From: Chloroflexota bacterium
GTDB lineage: Bacteria; Chloroflexota; Anaerolineae; Anaerolineales; Villigracilaceae
Assembly: GCA_016234485.1 (NCBI GenBank)
Contig: JACRBL010000044.1
Span: forward strand, 1-64,000
Direction of reading: 5' to 3'
DNA length: 64,000 nucleotides
The translations under genes were made by a program, and so were the position numbers. Below, piece by piece: positions 9,846 to 17,186 of this stretch. The notes under the pieces are model-generated. The model was given only the letters and a program-made list of their open reading frames with translations. It did no database searches and was not told the origin of the DNA. Each line of letters begins with the position of its first letter. Position 1 is the first letter of the stretch.

Positions 9846-10877
9846 GTGACCTCGCGCCATGTCTTCGAAGGGACAGAGTTCAAAGATTACACCCTGACCT
9901 ACAACGCCGAAAACCAACTAGTCTCGGTTTCAGGCGACGCGACCGCGAGTTTCGTTTATGATGGCGACGGCAAGCAGATCAAGGCCACCGTCAACGGGAT
10001 TACGACTGTCTATGTTGGCAATCACTATGAAGTGAAGAACAACATCGTCACGAAATATTATTTTGCTGGAGCAACGCGTCTCGCCATCCGCACCGACGGG
10101 ACACTCCGCTTCCTGCTCGGCGATCACCTCGGCAGTTCGTCCGTCACTACCAACGCCAGCGGAGCCAAGACCGCCTCCGCGCTCTACAAGGCCTTTGGCG
10201 AAACGCGCTTCACCTCAGGGACTCTCTACACCGACTACAAGTTTACGGGACAGAGGGAAGAGTCCGCGCTGGGAGGGATTTACTTCTTCCAGTCACGCTG
10301 GTTTGACCCTTCGCTGGGACGCTTCATGTCGCCCGACACCATCGTGCCCACGTCCACGCAAGGGACGCAGGCATGGGATAGATATGGGTTCGTGAATAAT
10401 AACCCGGTCAGGTATAACGACCCGACGGGACATGGTATTGGATTTTCGTTAATGATGATTGGTGCTGCCATCGTTGTAGCTGCAGTGATAGTAGCAGTAG
10501 CTGCTCCGGTTGTTCTCCCTGCGCTTGCTGTAGCTGCGGCAGGTGCGGGTGCTTCGGTAGGGGTGACAGGAACGCTGGTTGGTCTGACTCTTGGTGTTAA
10601 TCTTGCTCTGGCAGCAGGAGCAACAGGTACTGCTATCGCAGTAGGGAGTTTTATTGGAATGGTTGGAGGGCTAATTGATCATGAGGAAACATCAGCCGAA
10701 ATCTCAGAACTTAAAGAAGAAATCGCAGAACTTAAAGAAGAAAACGCAACTCAGGATGCCCGACTCTCAACTCTGGAGGCCGGCGCAACTCAGTCTGCAC
10801 CTAGTGCCACGCCCTCTCCCACTCCTTTTCAACCTCCTACTCTTACTCCAACTCCAACTCCTACGCCTTACCAATAG
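9846..10877 (+). CDS. Headless RHS core 2 with hydrophobic Gly/Ala-rich tip
   Basis: This is the longest intact core fragment. Residues 12-196 run from YD/RHS-like repeats (LTYNAENQLVSVSG, VYDGDGKQIKATVNG) through the RHS-associated core (LGDHLGSSSVTTNASG, ALGGIYFFQSRWFDP, GRFMSPD) to DPTGH. The tip is very different from tip 1: about 199-285 form a long hydrophobic Gly/Ala/Val stretch able to span a membrane several times, 286-318 a charged heptad-like segment (ISELKEEIAELKEE), and 320-343 a Pro/Thr tail. No signal peptide or N-terminal RHS domain is present, and the GTG start is the only suitable one. Glycine-rich hydrophobic tips suggest a pore-forming mechanism, but that is a guess. Confidence 0.7.
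   Translation: MTSRHVFEGTEFKDYTLTYNAENQLVSVSGDATASFVYDGDGKQIKATVNGITTVYVGNHYEVKNNIVTKYYFAGATRLAIRTDGTLRFLLGDHLGSSSVTTNASGAKTASALYKAFGETRFTSGTLYTDYKFTGQREESALGGIYFFQSRWFDPSLGRFMSPDTIVPTSTQGTQAWDRYGFVNNNPVRYNDPTGHGIGFSLMMIGAAIVVAAVIVAVAAPVVLPALAVAAAGAGASVGVTGTLVGLTLGVNLALAAGATGTAIAVGSFIGMVGGLIDHEETSAEISELKEEIAELKEENATQDARLSTLEAGATQSAPSATPSPTPFQPPTLTPTPTPTPYQ
9873..10433 (+). repeat. RHS core fragment 2 (reference copy)
   Basis: This uninterrupted copy defines the shared block: from the codons for KDYTLTYNAENQ to DPTGH. Copies 3, 4 and 5 match parts of it nearly base for base, whereas the sequence after DPTGH is unrelated between copies. That makes it suitable for homologous recombination between cassettes. 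Confidence 0.85.
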
Positions 10878-10982
10878 AGATCGTTCGCTGATACCCCAAC
10901 CTCTTGTGGCTATTGGCCTGTTTGTCTCTAGAACGATTTCCCTTCCACCCTGGGAGTAAGGTGGAAGTTCTATCCGACACTT

Positions 10983-11031
10983 GGCCACAATATTGCGCGT
11001 TTCCAGAGAGTTGAAAGCGTAATATTGTGGC
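10983..11031. repeat. Inverted repeat upstream of the 11139 gene
   Basis: Twelve-base arms GGCCACAATATT and AATATTGTGGCC flank about 25 bases. The right arm ends seven bases before the TATAAT at 11038. It could be an operator or a small palindromic insertion; the sequence alone does not decide. Confidence 0.5.
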
Positions 11032-11034
11032 CGT

Positions 11035-11043
11035 TGGTATAAT
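11035..11043 (+). promoter_or_regulatory. Extended -10 promoter element
   Basis: TGGTATAAT is a perfect extended -10 box (TGnTATAAT) without a clear -35. It lies about 95 bases before the ATG at 11139 and just after a 12-base inverted repeat. Confidence 0.4.
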
Positions 11044-11138
11044 GTTGAAGGCCATATGCATAAAATGCTCCTATAGCCTGATTTTGGTTGAAGCATTGTT
11101 GGGTAATTCCGGTTAGCTTCGATAAGGAATAAGGAAAT

Positions 11139-11540
11139 ATGATGCTTAAATTTAGATTTTTACTGAGAATTTTCCGAATTCTTGCTGAAGGCATTATTTT
11201 GGCGTTGTTGATGTACTCATTATGGATACTTGGTGTTTATATTGGAAACCTTGGTGCAGGAAAATATCAACAATATTATTTCACCGTCCCGGGAAATTTG
11301 GGGCAAATACTATTTGCCGTAATTGAACTTTTGGTAGGTATCTGGTTTTTTATCACGTTGTTTAGGCAACTACTTCCAGGAGGTATAAAGGATCTTTTAT
11401 CCGGAGTTTTATCCGGAGAACTGACACTCGCCGCCAAGGTGAAATATTTTCCGGGTATTTTTGCTCTTGGAGTAATTGCAGGTGTAATTGGTAATGCAAT
11501 AGTGATTTTTATTAAACAAGCGATTTCATATTTGAGATGA
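11139..11540 (+). CDS. Small membrane protein, candidate immunity for RHS tip 2
   Basis: This 133-residue protein has about three predicted membrane helices (near residues 15-37, 60-80 and 108-128) and is unrecognised. It starts at the first of two adjacent ATG codons after an aaggaa ribosome site. It follows the hydrophobic RHS tip 2 by about 260 bases that contain an inverted repeat and an extended -10 box, and is followed at once by RHS core fragment 3. A membrane-embedded immunity protein would suit a pore-forming tip, but this is positional inference. Confidence 0.55.
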   Translation: MMLKFRFLLRIFRILAEGIILALLMYSLWILGVYIGNLGAGKYQQYYFTVPGNLGQILFAVIELLVGIWFFITLFRQLLPGGIKDLLSGVLSGELTLAAKVKYFPGIFALGVIAGVIGNAIVIFIKQAISYLR

Positions 11541-11555
11541 TGATAGGGGTCGCCG

Positions 11556-12070
11556 CGGCGAAAACCGTCTCGTTTCGGTTTCAGGCGACGCGGCCGCGAG
11601 TTTCGTCTACGATGCCGATGGCAAGCAGATCAAGGTCACCGTCAACGGGATTACGGAAGAATCCTGTAAAACCTGACATGTCTCCGCGGGGTTTCGATTA
11701 ACCATGACCCGCGTCCACGCAATCGTTCCGATGATTGTGGCGCGGTGAGACATGTCAGGTTTCCGAGAACAGTTCGTCCGTCACGGCCAACGCCAGCGGA
11801 GCCAAGACCGCCTCGGCGCTGTACAAAGCCTTTGGCGAAACGCGCTTTACCTCAGGGGCTCTCTCCACCGACTACAAATTCACGGGACAGCGGGAAGAGT
11901 CCGCGCTGGGAGGGATTTACTTCTTCCAGTCGCGCTGGTTTGACCCCACGCTGGGACGCTTCATGTCGCCCGACACCATCGTGCCCACGTCCACGCAAGG
12001 GACGCAGGCCTGGGATCGGTATGCGTTTGTCAATAATAATCCGGTCAGGTATACGGATCCGACGGGACAC
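11556..12070 (+). repeat. RHS core fragment 3, interrupted by a palindromic element
   Basis: Codons for ENRLVSVSGDAAASFVYDADG through VNGIT are followed by a 120-base palindromic element (11651-11770). The core then resumes at SSSVTANASG and runs to DPTGH. The segment encoding YVGNHYEV...LLGDHLG is absent, so the element marks a deletion or replacement as well as an insertion. Confidence 0.85.
11651..11770. mobile_element. MITE-like palindromic element, copy A
   Basis: Starts ttacggaagaatcctgtaaa and has inverted ends ACCTGACATGTCTC / GAGACATGTCAGGT. A longer second copy with the same left 38 bases lies at 15076-15220. Both sit inside RHS cores. No transposase is encoded, so it is either a non-autonomous element or a REP-type sequence. 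Confidence 0.65.
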
Positions 12071-12550
12071 GGTGTGGATTGTGGGATGGGGGAGAATTGT
12101 ATGGGGAGTCAGACCAATTCAAATGACCCGCCAACAGGTGGAGAAGGTGAAGGTGAGAATGGAACATGTTCAGATCCCAATGCCACAAACTTTGGCGCCG
12201 CGGGATCCTGTGTGTATCCGAAACCTTCTGGCGATGGTTTGCATGATCTTGTCCAAAAAGATGACGATGCGACCAAAGAGACTGAATTGACTTCGCCTTC
12301 TGCTTGTTTAACAGGAGAAGTTTGCAATACTGCAGAGTTAGTGGCTGGTGCTAGCCTCGTCCTGCTTGTTGAAGTTATTGCAGTTGCTCTTGGCTATATA
12401 GCATCTCGGGTAGGCGGTCCGACTGCGTTTGTTGAAACAGTCGAAGCTGTCAACTTATTGCTTGCACCTGCTTTCTATTTTGGTCTATACTTAATGTATG
12501 ACAGTGGATGTGTAACCCCTTCCCCGCCTTGGCCAGACAGGACAGCCTAA
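11735..12550 (+). CDS. Headless RHS core 3 with two-helix membrane tip
   Basis: The frame begins with a GTG inside palindromic element A, reads its right arm (CQVSEN), then enters the RHS core at SSSVTANASG and continues to DPTGH (residue about 112). The tip (113-271) begins with a Gly/Glu/Cys-rich stretch and ends with two hydrophobic segments (about 195-215 and 230-255). It shares nothing with tips 1, 2 or 4. The start is the first available, not one supported by a ribosome site, so this is probably a silent or decayed cassette. The toxin role is inferred only from the RHS junction. Confidence 0.6.
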   Translation: MWRGETCQVSENSSSVTANASGAKTASALYKAFGETRFTSGALSTDYKFTGQREESALGGIYFFQSRWFDPTLGRFMSPDTIVPTSTQGTQAWDRYAFVNNNPVRYTDPTGHGVDCGMGENCMGSQTNSNDPPTGGEGEGENGTCSDPNATNFGAAGSCVYPKPSGDGLHDLVQKDDDATKETELTSPSACLTGEVCNTAELVAGASLVLLVEVIAVALGYIASRVGGPTAFVETVEAVNLLLAPAFYFGLYLMYDSGCVTPSPPWPDRTA

Positions 12551-12704
12551 CGGAACAAGTTTAGGATGCAAAGAAGATAGGTTACCATCCCGCAAAATTG
12601 AAGGGGATGGTAATGAAAAATTGTTAGAGGCAATATCTCGTCACCTATCCTTGATTAATCCATTTTGCCCAAAATCAAATTTAGTCTGAAAACTGGAGAT
12701 TGCA

Positions 12705-13052
12705 ATGAACGCGGAACAGGAAAATAAAAATAGGAGAGCGAGTAATCGATTGTTCGTTTTTTATTCAATTCTGTCTATTTCAGGCCTAGTGTTGTCATAT
12801 TGGTTTGGAATAGGGTGGTTTATACTCTTTCATACAATAAGAGGGGTCTTTTCATCGGTTCCCTCTTTTTCTATACCGATTATGCGTGTCATCGCAGGTC
12901 TCGATTATGCTGAAGAATTAAGAGGGCGATATGCGCTTAAGAACGCAACTTACAGATTTTTTTCAACTTATGTTGTAAATTTAATAAATATAGCCATTAC
13001 GATATTTGTATTTTGGAAATTGAATATTCCACTAAAGCAGATCTTCAGGTAA
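12705..13052 (+). CDS. Small membrane protein, candidate immunity for RHS tip 3
   Basis: A 115-residue protein with two or three hydrophobic segments (about residues 18-40, 42-60 and 88-108), preceded by an actggagattgca ribosome region (ggag). I recognise no family. It lies between tip 3 and RHS core fragment 4 and is markedly A+T-rich. A hairpin (TTACCATCCC with GGGATGGTAA, about 12584-12614) lies in the 154-base gap upstream. Immunity function is inferred from its place in the array. Confidence 0.55.
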   Translation: MNAEQENKNRRASNRLFVFYSILSISGLVLSYWFGIGWFILFHTIRGVFSSVPSFSIPIMRVIAGLDYAEELRGRYALKNATYRFFSTYVVNLINIAITIFVFWKLNIPLKQIFR

Positions 13053-13083
13053 AGTTCGTGCGATAAGATGGTTTCTACGTCCC

Positions 13084-13659
13084 AGCGATTACACCCTGAC
13101 CTACAACGCCGAGAATCAACTGGTCTCGGTTTCGGGAAACGCGACGGCAAACTTCTCCTACGATGGCGATGGCAAGCAGATCAAGGCCACCGTCAACGGG
13201 ATTACGGCGGTCTACGTTGGGAATCACTATGAAGTGAAGAACAACATCGTCACGAAATATTATTTTGCGGGAGCAACGCGTCTCGCGGTTCGCACGGACG
13301 GAACACTCCGCTTCCTGCTCGGCGATCACCTCGGCAGGCGCTGGGTCGAGCTCGTCGAGACCTCGTCCGTCACCACGAACGCCAGCGGAGCCAAGACTGC
13401 CTCCGCACTCTACAAAGCCTTTGGCGAAACGCGCTTCACCTCAGGGACTCTCTACACCGACTACAAATTCACGGGACAGCGGGAAGAGTCCGCGCTGGGA
13501 GGGATTTACTTCTTCCAGTCGCGCTGGTTTGACCCTTCGCTGGGACGCTTCATGTCTCCCGACACCATCGTGCCCACGTCCACGCAAGGGACGCAGGCCT
13601 GGGATCGGTACGCGTTTGTCAATAATAATCCCGTCCGCTATACGGATCCGACGGGGCAT
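13084..13659 (+). repeat. RHS core fragment 4 with a 24-nt in-frame insertion
   Basis: Matches core 2 from DYTLTYNAENQ to DPTGH. At about 13336-13362 an extra 24 bases change LGSSSV into LGRRWVELVETSSV while keeping the frame. The frame is open back to 13036 but has no usable start before 13234. Confidence 0.85.
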
Positions 13660-14298
13660 ATGGGTTGTGATCCAGAAGACGAGACTTGTACTGAAGATAA
13701 AGCTAGAAGTACAACTTCAACTACCGCCCAGACAGATACTCCGACTACTGCGGTAATTATAAAGTCCAGTGTCAATGGAACATACTACATAACATTCTAT
13801 ATAACTACCGCGGCAAGCGCTGCAAATGCAAATCTTAGTACAGCGGCAGAAGAGTCTTATGCGTACGGCCCTAATGCTGGCGCATCTCTGGGTTGGTTGC
13901 CTGATGCTTTGGAATTTGGAGCAAGTACTTATTCCGATTTCCACCCTGATATCCCTTATTATCCAATTACCCTTACCGCGAGCGTAACCAGTATGGAAAG
14001 TGGCACAATAATTAACAGCCTTGGGGCAGCAAACGGCTCGCCAACATTTTTGGGAATATCTCAGGTTGTATTTAACAATAACTACGCAATTAAGGGACCC
14101 TCAATAGTTGCAGGCGGCTCTGGTGAAATAAACATGAGTCTTAATTATCGCGTACCGTCTACTGGTGCAGCTATGAAGGTTATGATGGTGAGTCACGGAG
14201 GATTTCCTCAGATTTTCTCCGTTATTATGGGCATTTCCAACGTATCTCCTGCTTGTATGACAACTCCAGCATCAACATCAATAGGAATAAGAAGATAA
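13234..14298 (+). CDS. Headless RHS core 4 with unrecognised tip
   Basis: A GTG start is given, but the RHS frame is open upstream to 13036, so this is a fragment whose N-terminal part is missing. Core residues run to DPTGH (about 142). The tip (143-354) is polar and Thr/Ser-rich, without an obvious catalytic motif or membrane helix, and looks beta-rich (VNGTYYITFYITT, YPITLTASVTS). Its TAA overlaps by one base the ATG of the lipoprotein gene at 14298 (TAATG), the tight coupling typical of effector-immunity pairs. Function unknown. Confidence 0.65.
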   Translation: MKNNIVTKYYFAGATRLAVRTDGTLRFLLGDHLGRRWVELVETSSVTTNASGAKTASALYKAFGETRFTSGTLYTDYKFTGQREESALGGIYFFQSRWFDPSLGRFMSPDTIVPTSTQGTQAWDRYAFVNNNPVRYTDPTGHMGCDPEDETCTEDKARSTTSTTAQTDTPTTAVIIKSSVNGTYYITFYITTAASAANANLSTAAEESYAYGPNAGASLGWLPDALEFGASTYSDFHPDIPYYPITLTASVTSMESGTIINSLGAANGSPTFLGISQVVFNNNYAIKGPSIVAGGSGEINMSLNYRVPSTGAAMKVMMVSHGGFPQIFSVIMGISNVSPACMTTPASTSIGIRR

Positions 14299-14741
14299 TG
14301 CAAAGTAAATATTCGCTTCTCTCGCTTGGTCTCATATCCGCTATATGCTTTTTAGCAGCCTGTAGCGCGTCAGATGCTGCAATCTATCCGCTACGAGTTA
14401 CCATGGAAGAAAGCAACCCTCTCTTTCCTGGTCAGGTGTCGATGTGGGTAGAAAATGTCAATAATGATTGCATCGTTTTTCCTTATGATTTTGGTTTAGA
14501 AATATATTATGAAGAACGTAATAAAAAACATCAGATACATAATCTGATGGAATACAATCCTCATGACGATTTTACACTAGGCGCCAGTGGTGAATTTTTT
14601 TCTGTGTCATCTATAAATTTCACTCCGGACTTGGCTGATATTACGATTTCAGATTCAACTCGCTTTATAGCAAAAATATCAGGAACAATGTGCAAGAGTG
14701 ATAAGCCGTTTGTTCAAGAAATCCCATTTACCATGCCATAA
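14298..14741 (+). CDS. Lipoprotein, candidate immunity for RHS tip 4
   Basis: The 147-residue product starts MQSKYSLLSLG and has a lipoprotein signal with lipobox LAACS near residue 20. The mature part looks like a compact beta domain with two further cysteines. A longer version starting at 14253 would overlap the preceding gene by 46 bases, so the TAATG-coupled start was chosen. Lipoprotein immunity partners are known for toxins acting outside the membrane, which fits, but the role is inferred from position. Confidence 0.6.
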   Translation: MQSKYSLLSLGLISAICFLAACSASDAAIYPLRVTMEESNPLFPGQVSMWVENVNNDCIVFPYDFGLEIYYEERNKKHQIHNLMEYNPHDDFTLGASGEFFSVSSINFTPDLADITISDSTRFIAKISGTMCKSDKPFVQEIPFTMP

Positions 14742-14760
14742 GGAAGAATCGCTACCGTTT

Positions 14761-15225
14761 ATGATTTATGTTGGCAATCACTACGAAGTGAAGAACAACA
14801 TCGTCACGAAATACTATTTTGCGGGAACAACGCGTCTCGCCGTCCGCACGGACGGGACTCTCCGCTTCCTGCTCGGTGACCACCTCGGCAGTTCGTCCGT
14901 CACCACCAACGCCAGCGGAGCCAAGACCGCATCTGCACTTTACAAAGCCTTTGGCGAAACGCGCTTCACCTCAGGGACTCTCTCCACCGACTACAAATTC
15001 ACGGGACAGCGGGAAGATTCCGCGCTGGGAGGGGTTTACTTCTTCCAGTCGCGCTGGTTTGACCCTTCGCTGGGGTTACGGAAGAATCCTGTAAAACCTG
15101 ACATGTCTCCGCGAATCCCCGATCATCGTGACCCATGTCCCTGCAATCGTTCTAATTGTCACGGCGCGAGTGAGACACTTCGACAAGCTCAGCGCGCCGC
15201 ATGTCAGGTTTCCGCGCGAACATAA
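14761..15225 (+). pseudogene. RHS core fragment 5, truncated by element B
   Basis: Reads MIYVGNHYEVKN through LGDHLGSSSV and FFQSRWFDPSLG, then runs into palindromic element B at 15076 and ends on unrelated codons (LRKNPVKPDMS). It therefore lacks the last core segment (GRFMSPD...DPTGH) and has no tip. It is the right-hand end of the array. Confidence 0.75.
15076..15220. mobile_element. MITE-like palindromic element, copy B, with nested repeat
   Basis: Same left end as copy A (ttacggaagaatcctgtaaa, then ACCTGACATGTCTCCGCG) and the same right end (ATGTCAGGTTTCCG). Between GAGAC and ATGTCAGG it has about 30 extra bases including cttcgacaagctcagcgcg, a short repeat found in relatives at other sites. 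This suggests insertion of one repeat into another. Confidence 0.65.
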
Positions 15226-15255
15226 CATCCCACATTCCCCCCTCCCATCACTCCT

Positions 15256-15325
15256 ACGCAATACGAAGTACGCAATACGAAGTACGCAACACGAAGTACG
15301 CAACACGAAGTACGCAACACGCACT
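15256..15325. repeat. Five tandem copies of a 14-base repeat
   Basis: The unit is acgcaayacgaagt, repeated head to tail with the last copy degenerate. Related single copies occur near 16738, 21733, 59931 and 61005. There are no spacers, so this is not CRISPR. Confidence 0.8.
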
Positions 15326-15347
15326 CTATCCCGCTTCCCATCCCCCC

Positions 15348-16190
15348 TCAATCCCTCTGCAAAATCACCTTAATACTTCCCCAAAACGACTCCCCGTTCG
15401 CGCGTTGACAGGCGGGCGGCGTCAGGTCGCTTAGGGTGGCTCCGCCGTCGGCGGCGCGCAGGTTGTAGAGCGTGTTGGGGGCCAGGATGGCGTCGGCGTA
15501 CCCGTTGCCGATTTCGGGCTTGAAACCAGTGAAGAAGCGTTCCTCGCCGCCCGCCCACGAAAGGATCAACTCCACCCCGGGGATCTGGCGGCGGTTGTTC
15601 GTCAACATGGCGAAGACCTGGAGCAACCCCTCGGGCAGGTTTTCGTCACAGATCGGCTCCTGCGTGGCGAGTTTGAACGGCGCGCCGGGCGGCGGGATAG
15701 GCGTCCGCGTGGGGCGCGGGGTGGGCGTGTAGACCGGGAACAGAGCGGAGGTGTCGAACGGTGTGGACGTGTTAGGCAGGATGGGCGGGACGGACGTTTC
15801 AGCGGTTGAGGTGGCGACCTGCGCCATCGCCTCTGTGGACGTTGGGGCGGGCGCGGCCGGCGCGAGCCCTTGCAACGCCGAGGCCAATTGCGCGAGCTGG
15901 AAGGATTGCAACGCGTCGCCCGAAGCCAGGGCGCGCTGGGCTTGCCCCGAAAGCGCCTGATAGGCATCCGCATCGCCCAACAGCGCGAGACGCGACTGGG
16001 CGCGCGGCAGGTCGCCGTTGGCCGCGTAGGAGGCCGCGATGACCGCGCGGTAGCCGTCCTTGAAGTCGGCGCGCAACGAAGCGGGGGACGAGTCCACGAT
16101 CTCGACGGGCGCGAGGACCCAGGCGTAGCCCAGTCCCAGCGCGAGGCCGAGGATCAGGGCAGGGATGGCGGCCCAGGGGAATTTGTTCAT
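15348..16190 (-). CDS. Membrane-anchored protein with Pro/Thr linker, paralogue of its neighbour
   Basis: The 280-residue protein has one N-terminal membrane helix (about residues 7-27). A conserved segment APVEIVDSSPASLRADF follows, then a helical region (about 50-115), a Pro/Thr-rich linker (about 118-185), and a C-terminal domain of about 95 residues (LATQEPICDENLPEG...). The first 90 residues are clearly similar to the protein at 16187-16540. Its ATG overlaps that gene's stop (ATGA), so the two are co-translated. I recognise no named family; a role at the outer face of the membrane is likely from topology only. Confidence 0.7.
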   Translation of the reverse strand: MNKFPWAAIPALILGLALGLGYAWVLAPVEIVDSSPASLRADFKDGYRAVIAASYAANGDLPRAQSRLALLGDADAYQALSGQAQRALASGDALQSFQLAQLASALQGLAPAAPAPTSTEAMAQVATSTAETSVPPILPNTSTPFDTSALFPVYTPTPRPTRTPIPPPGAPFKLATQEPICDENLPEGLLQVFAMLTNNRRQIPGVELILSWAGGEERFFTGFKPEIGNGYADAILAPNTLYNLRAADGGATLSDLTPPACQRANGESFWGSIKVILQRD

Positions 16191-16540
16191 GGCGCGCCTC
16201 CCGATGATGGTTGCCAGCCGCGCAGGTCTTGCACGAGCGCGTCCAGCAGGGCCAACTCCGATGGCGTGAAGCCGGCCGAAGGTCCGAATGGAAGCGCAGA
16301 GGAGGCGATGTCCGCGGGCGAGGCGCTGCCGAAGATCGCCAGTCGGCGCGCGGCCAGGTCGAGGTCATGTTCGGTCTCGTAGGCCTCGGCCACCATCAGA
16401 ATGTAGTCGGCGCGGAAGTCGGCGCGCAGGGTTTCGGGGGAGAGGTCCACAAATTCCACCGGCGAGATGACCCAGCCGTAAAGCAATCCGAGGCCGATGC
16501 CAGCCGCGAACGCGAGCAGTACCCAGAGCCATTTTTTCAT
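16187..16540 (-). CDS. Small membrane-anchored protein, paralogue of the next gene
   Basis: The start at 16540 (MKKWLWVLL) gives 117 residues with one membrane helix (about 4-24), then SPVEFVDLSPETLRADF and a helical tail. The frame is open to 16747, but the longer version would run through the SRP RNA gene and is rejected. It is followed by an ATGA overlap with its longer paralogue at 15348-16190, which adds a linker and a C-terminal domain. Function unknown. The shared N-terminal domain suggests duplication and extension. Confidence 0.7.
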   Translation of the reverse strand: MKKWLWVLLAFAAGIGLGLLYGWVISPVEFVDLSPETLRADFRADYILMVAEAYETEHDLDLAARRLAIFGSASPADIASSALPFGPSAGFTPSELALLDALVQDLRGWQPSSGGAP

Positions 16541-16574
16541 GTTTGTATTTTGCCACAGGTGGGGGGAAATGAAA

Positions 16575-16682
16575 ATGCCCGGACAGGCGACCGGCGGCGC
16601 CCGAAGACTCCCTCTTACCGTTGCTGCCTTTCGGCCCTGGCGGGATTCGCGGGGCTTCGCCGCGCCGGGCCTGCCCGGACGG
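16575..16682 (-). ncRNA. ffs: Bacterial small SRP RNA (4.5S)
   Basis: Read on the minus strand, the conserved domain IV hairpin is present: CCCGCCAGGGCCGAAAGGCAG followed by CAACGGTAAGAGGGA. The ends form a 12-base-pair helix with G-U wobbles (16669-16680 with 16577-16588). Length about 108 and the apical GAAA-type loop match the small bacterial form. It acts with Ffh in co-translational membrane targeting. Confidence 0.88.
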
Positions 16683-16892
16683 GCGCAAGGATAACCGATG
16701 GAGTGAGGAAACGCAAGGCGGGGAATGCTGCGTGTTGCGTACTGCATATTACGTATTGCGTATTGTCCGATTTTGAATTGATGATTTTCGGTCTGTCATT
16801 TTTCATGGAAAATGGCCTGCAAGTCTTGGGAGATTTAACGCAAAGGCGCAAAGACGCTAATGATCTGTATGAAAACAACTTCCCATTTTCAA

Positions 16893-16939
16893 AGTTCGCG
16901 AGCAGTTGCACTGCGAGCCGTCAGCAGTCCAACTGCTGA
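16893..16939. repeat. Dispersed palindromic repeat (cagcagtccaactgctga type)
   Basis: The segment ttcgcgagcagttgcactgc...cagcagtccaactgctga recurs in reverse orientation, twice, at about 32642-32769. The rest of 16683-17186 holds short low-complexity repeats (acgtgtgtacgtgtctccgtg, 16977-17010) and a small hairpin near 17114-17142, and no gene that I can support. Confidence 0.6.
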
Positions 16940-17186
16940 CGAAACATGGAACTTATTTTTCCCAAGCGTACCTGTTTACGTGTGTACGTGTCTCCGTGTG
17001 TACCTGTCTACCCGTCCCCGCCTCACCGTTTGCCCATTTGCTCATTTGCGTTTACAATCGGCGCACATTTGATAGGGAACTGATGGACCGCGAGTCACCC
17101 CACCCCCGACCCCTCCCCATTTACTTCGTAAATGGAAAGGGGAGTGATGGATGCCTGGCGCTCCCTGAGTTCCCGGGAGGTTCCCC

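Noticed and set aside
15256..15325. Possible CRISPR array
   Set aside because: The 14-base units are directly adjacent without spacers and no cas gene is near.
16541..16747. Upstream extension of the 16187-16540 gene
   Set aside because: It would translate through the SRP RNA gene; the residues lack a signal or homology to the paralogue.
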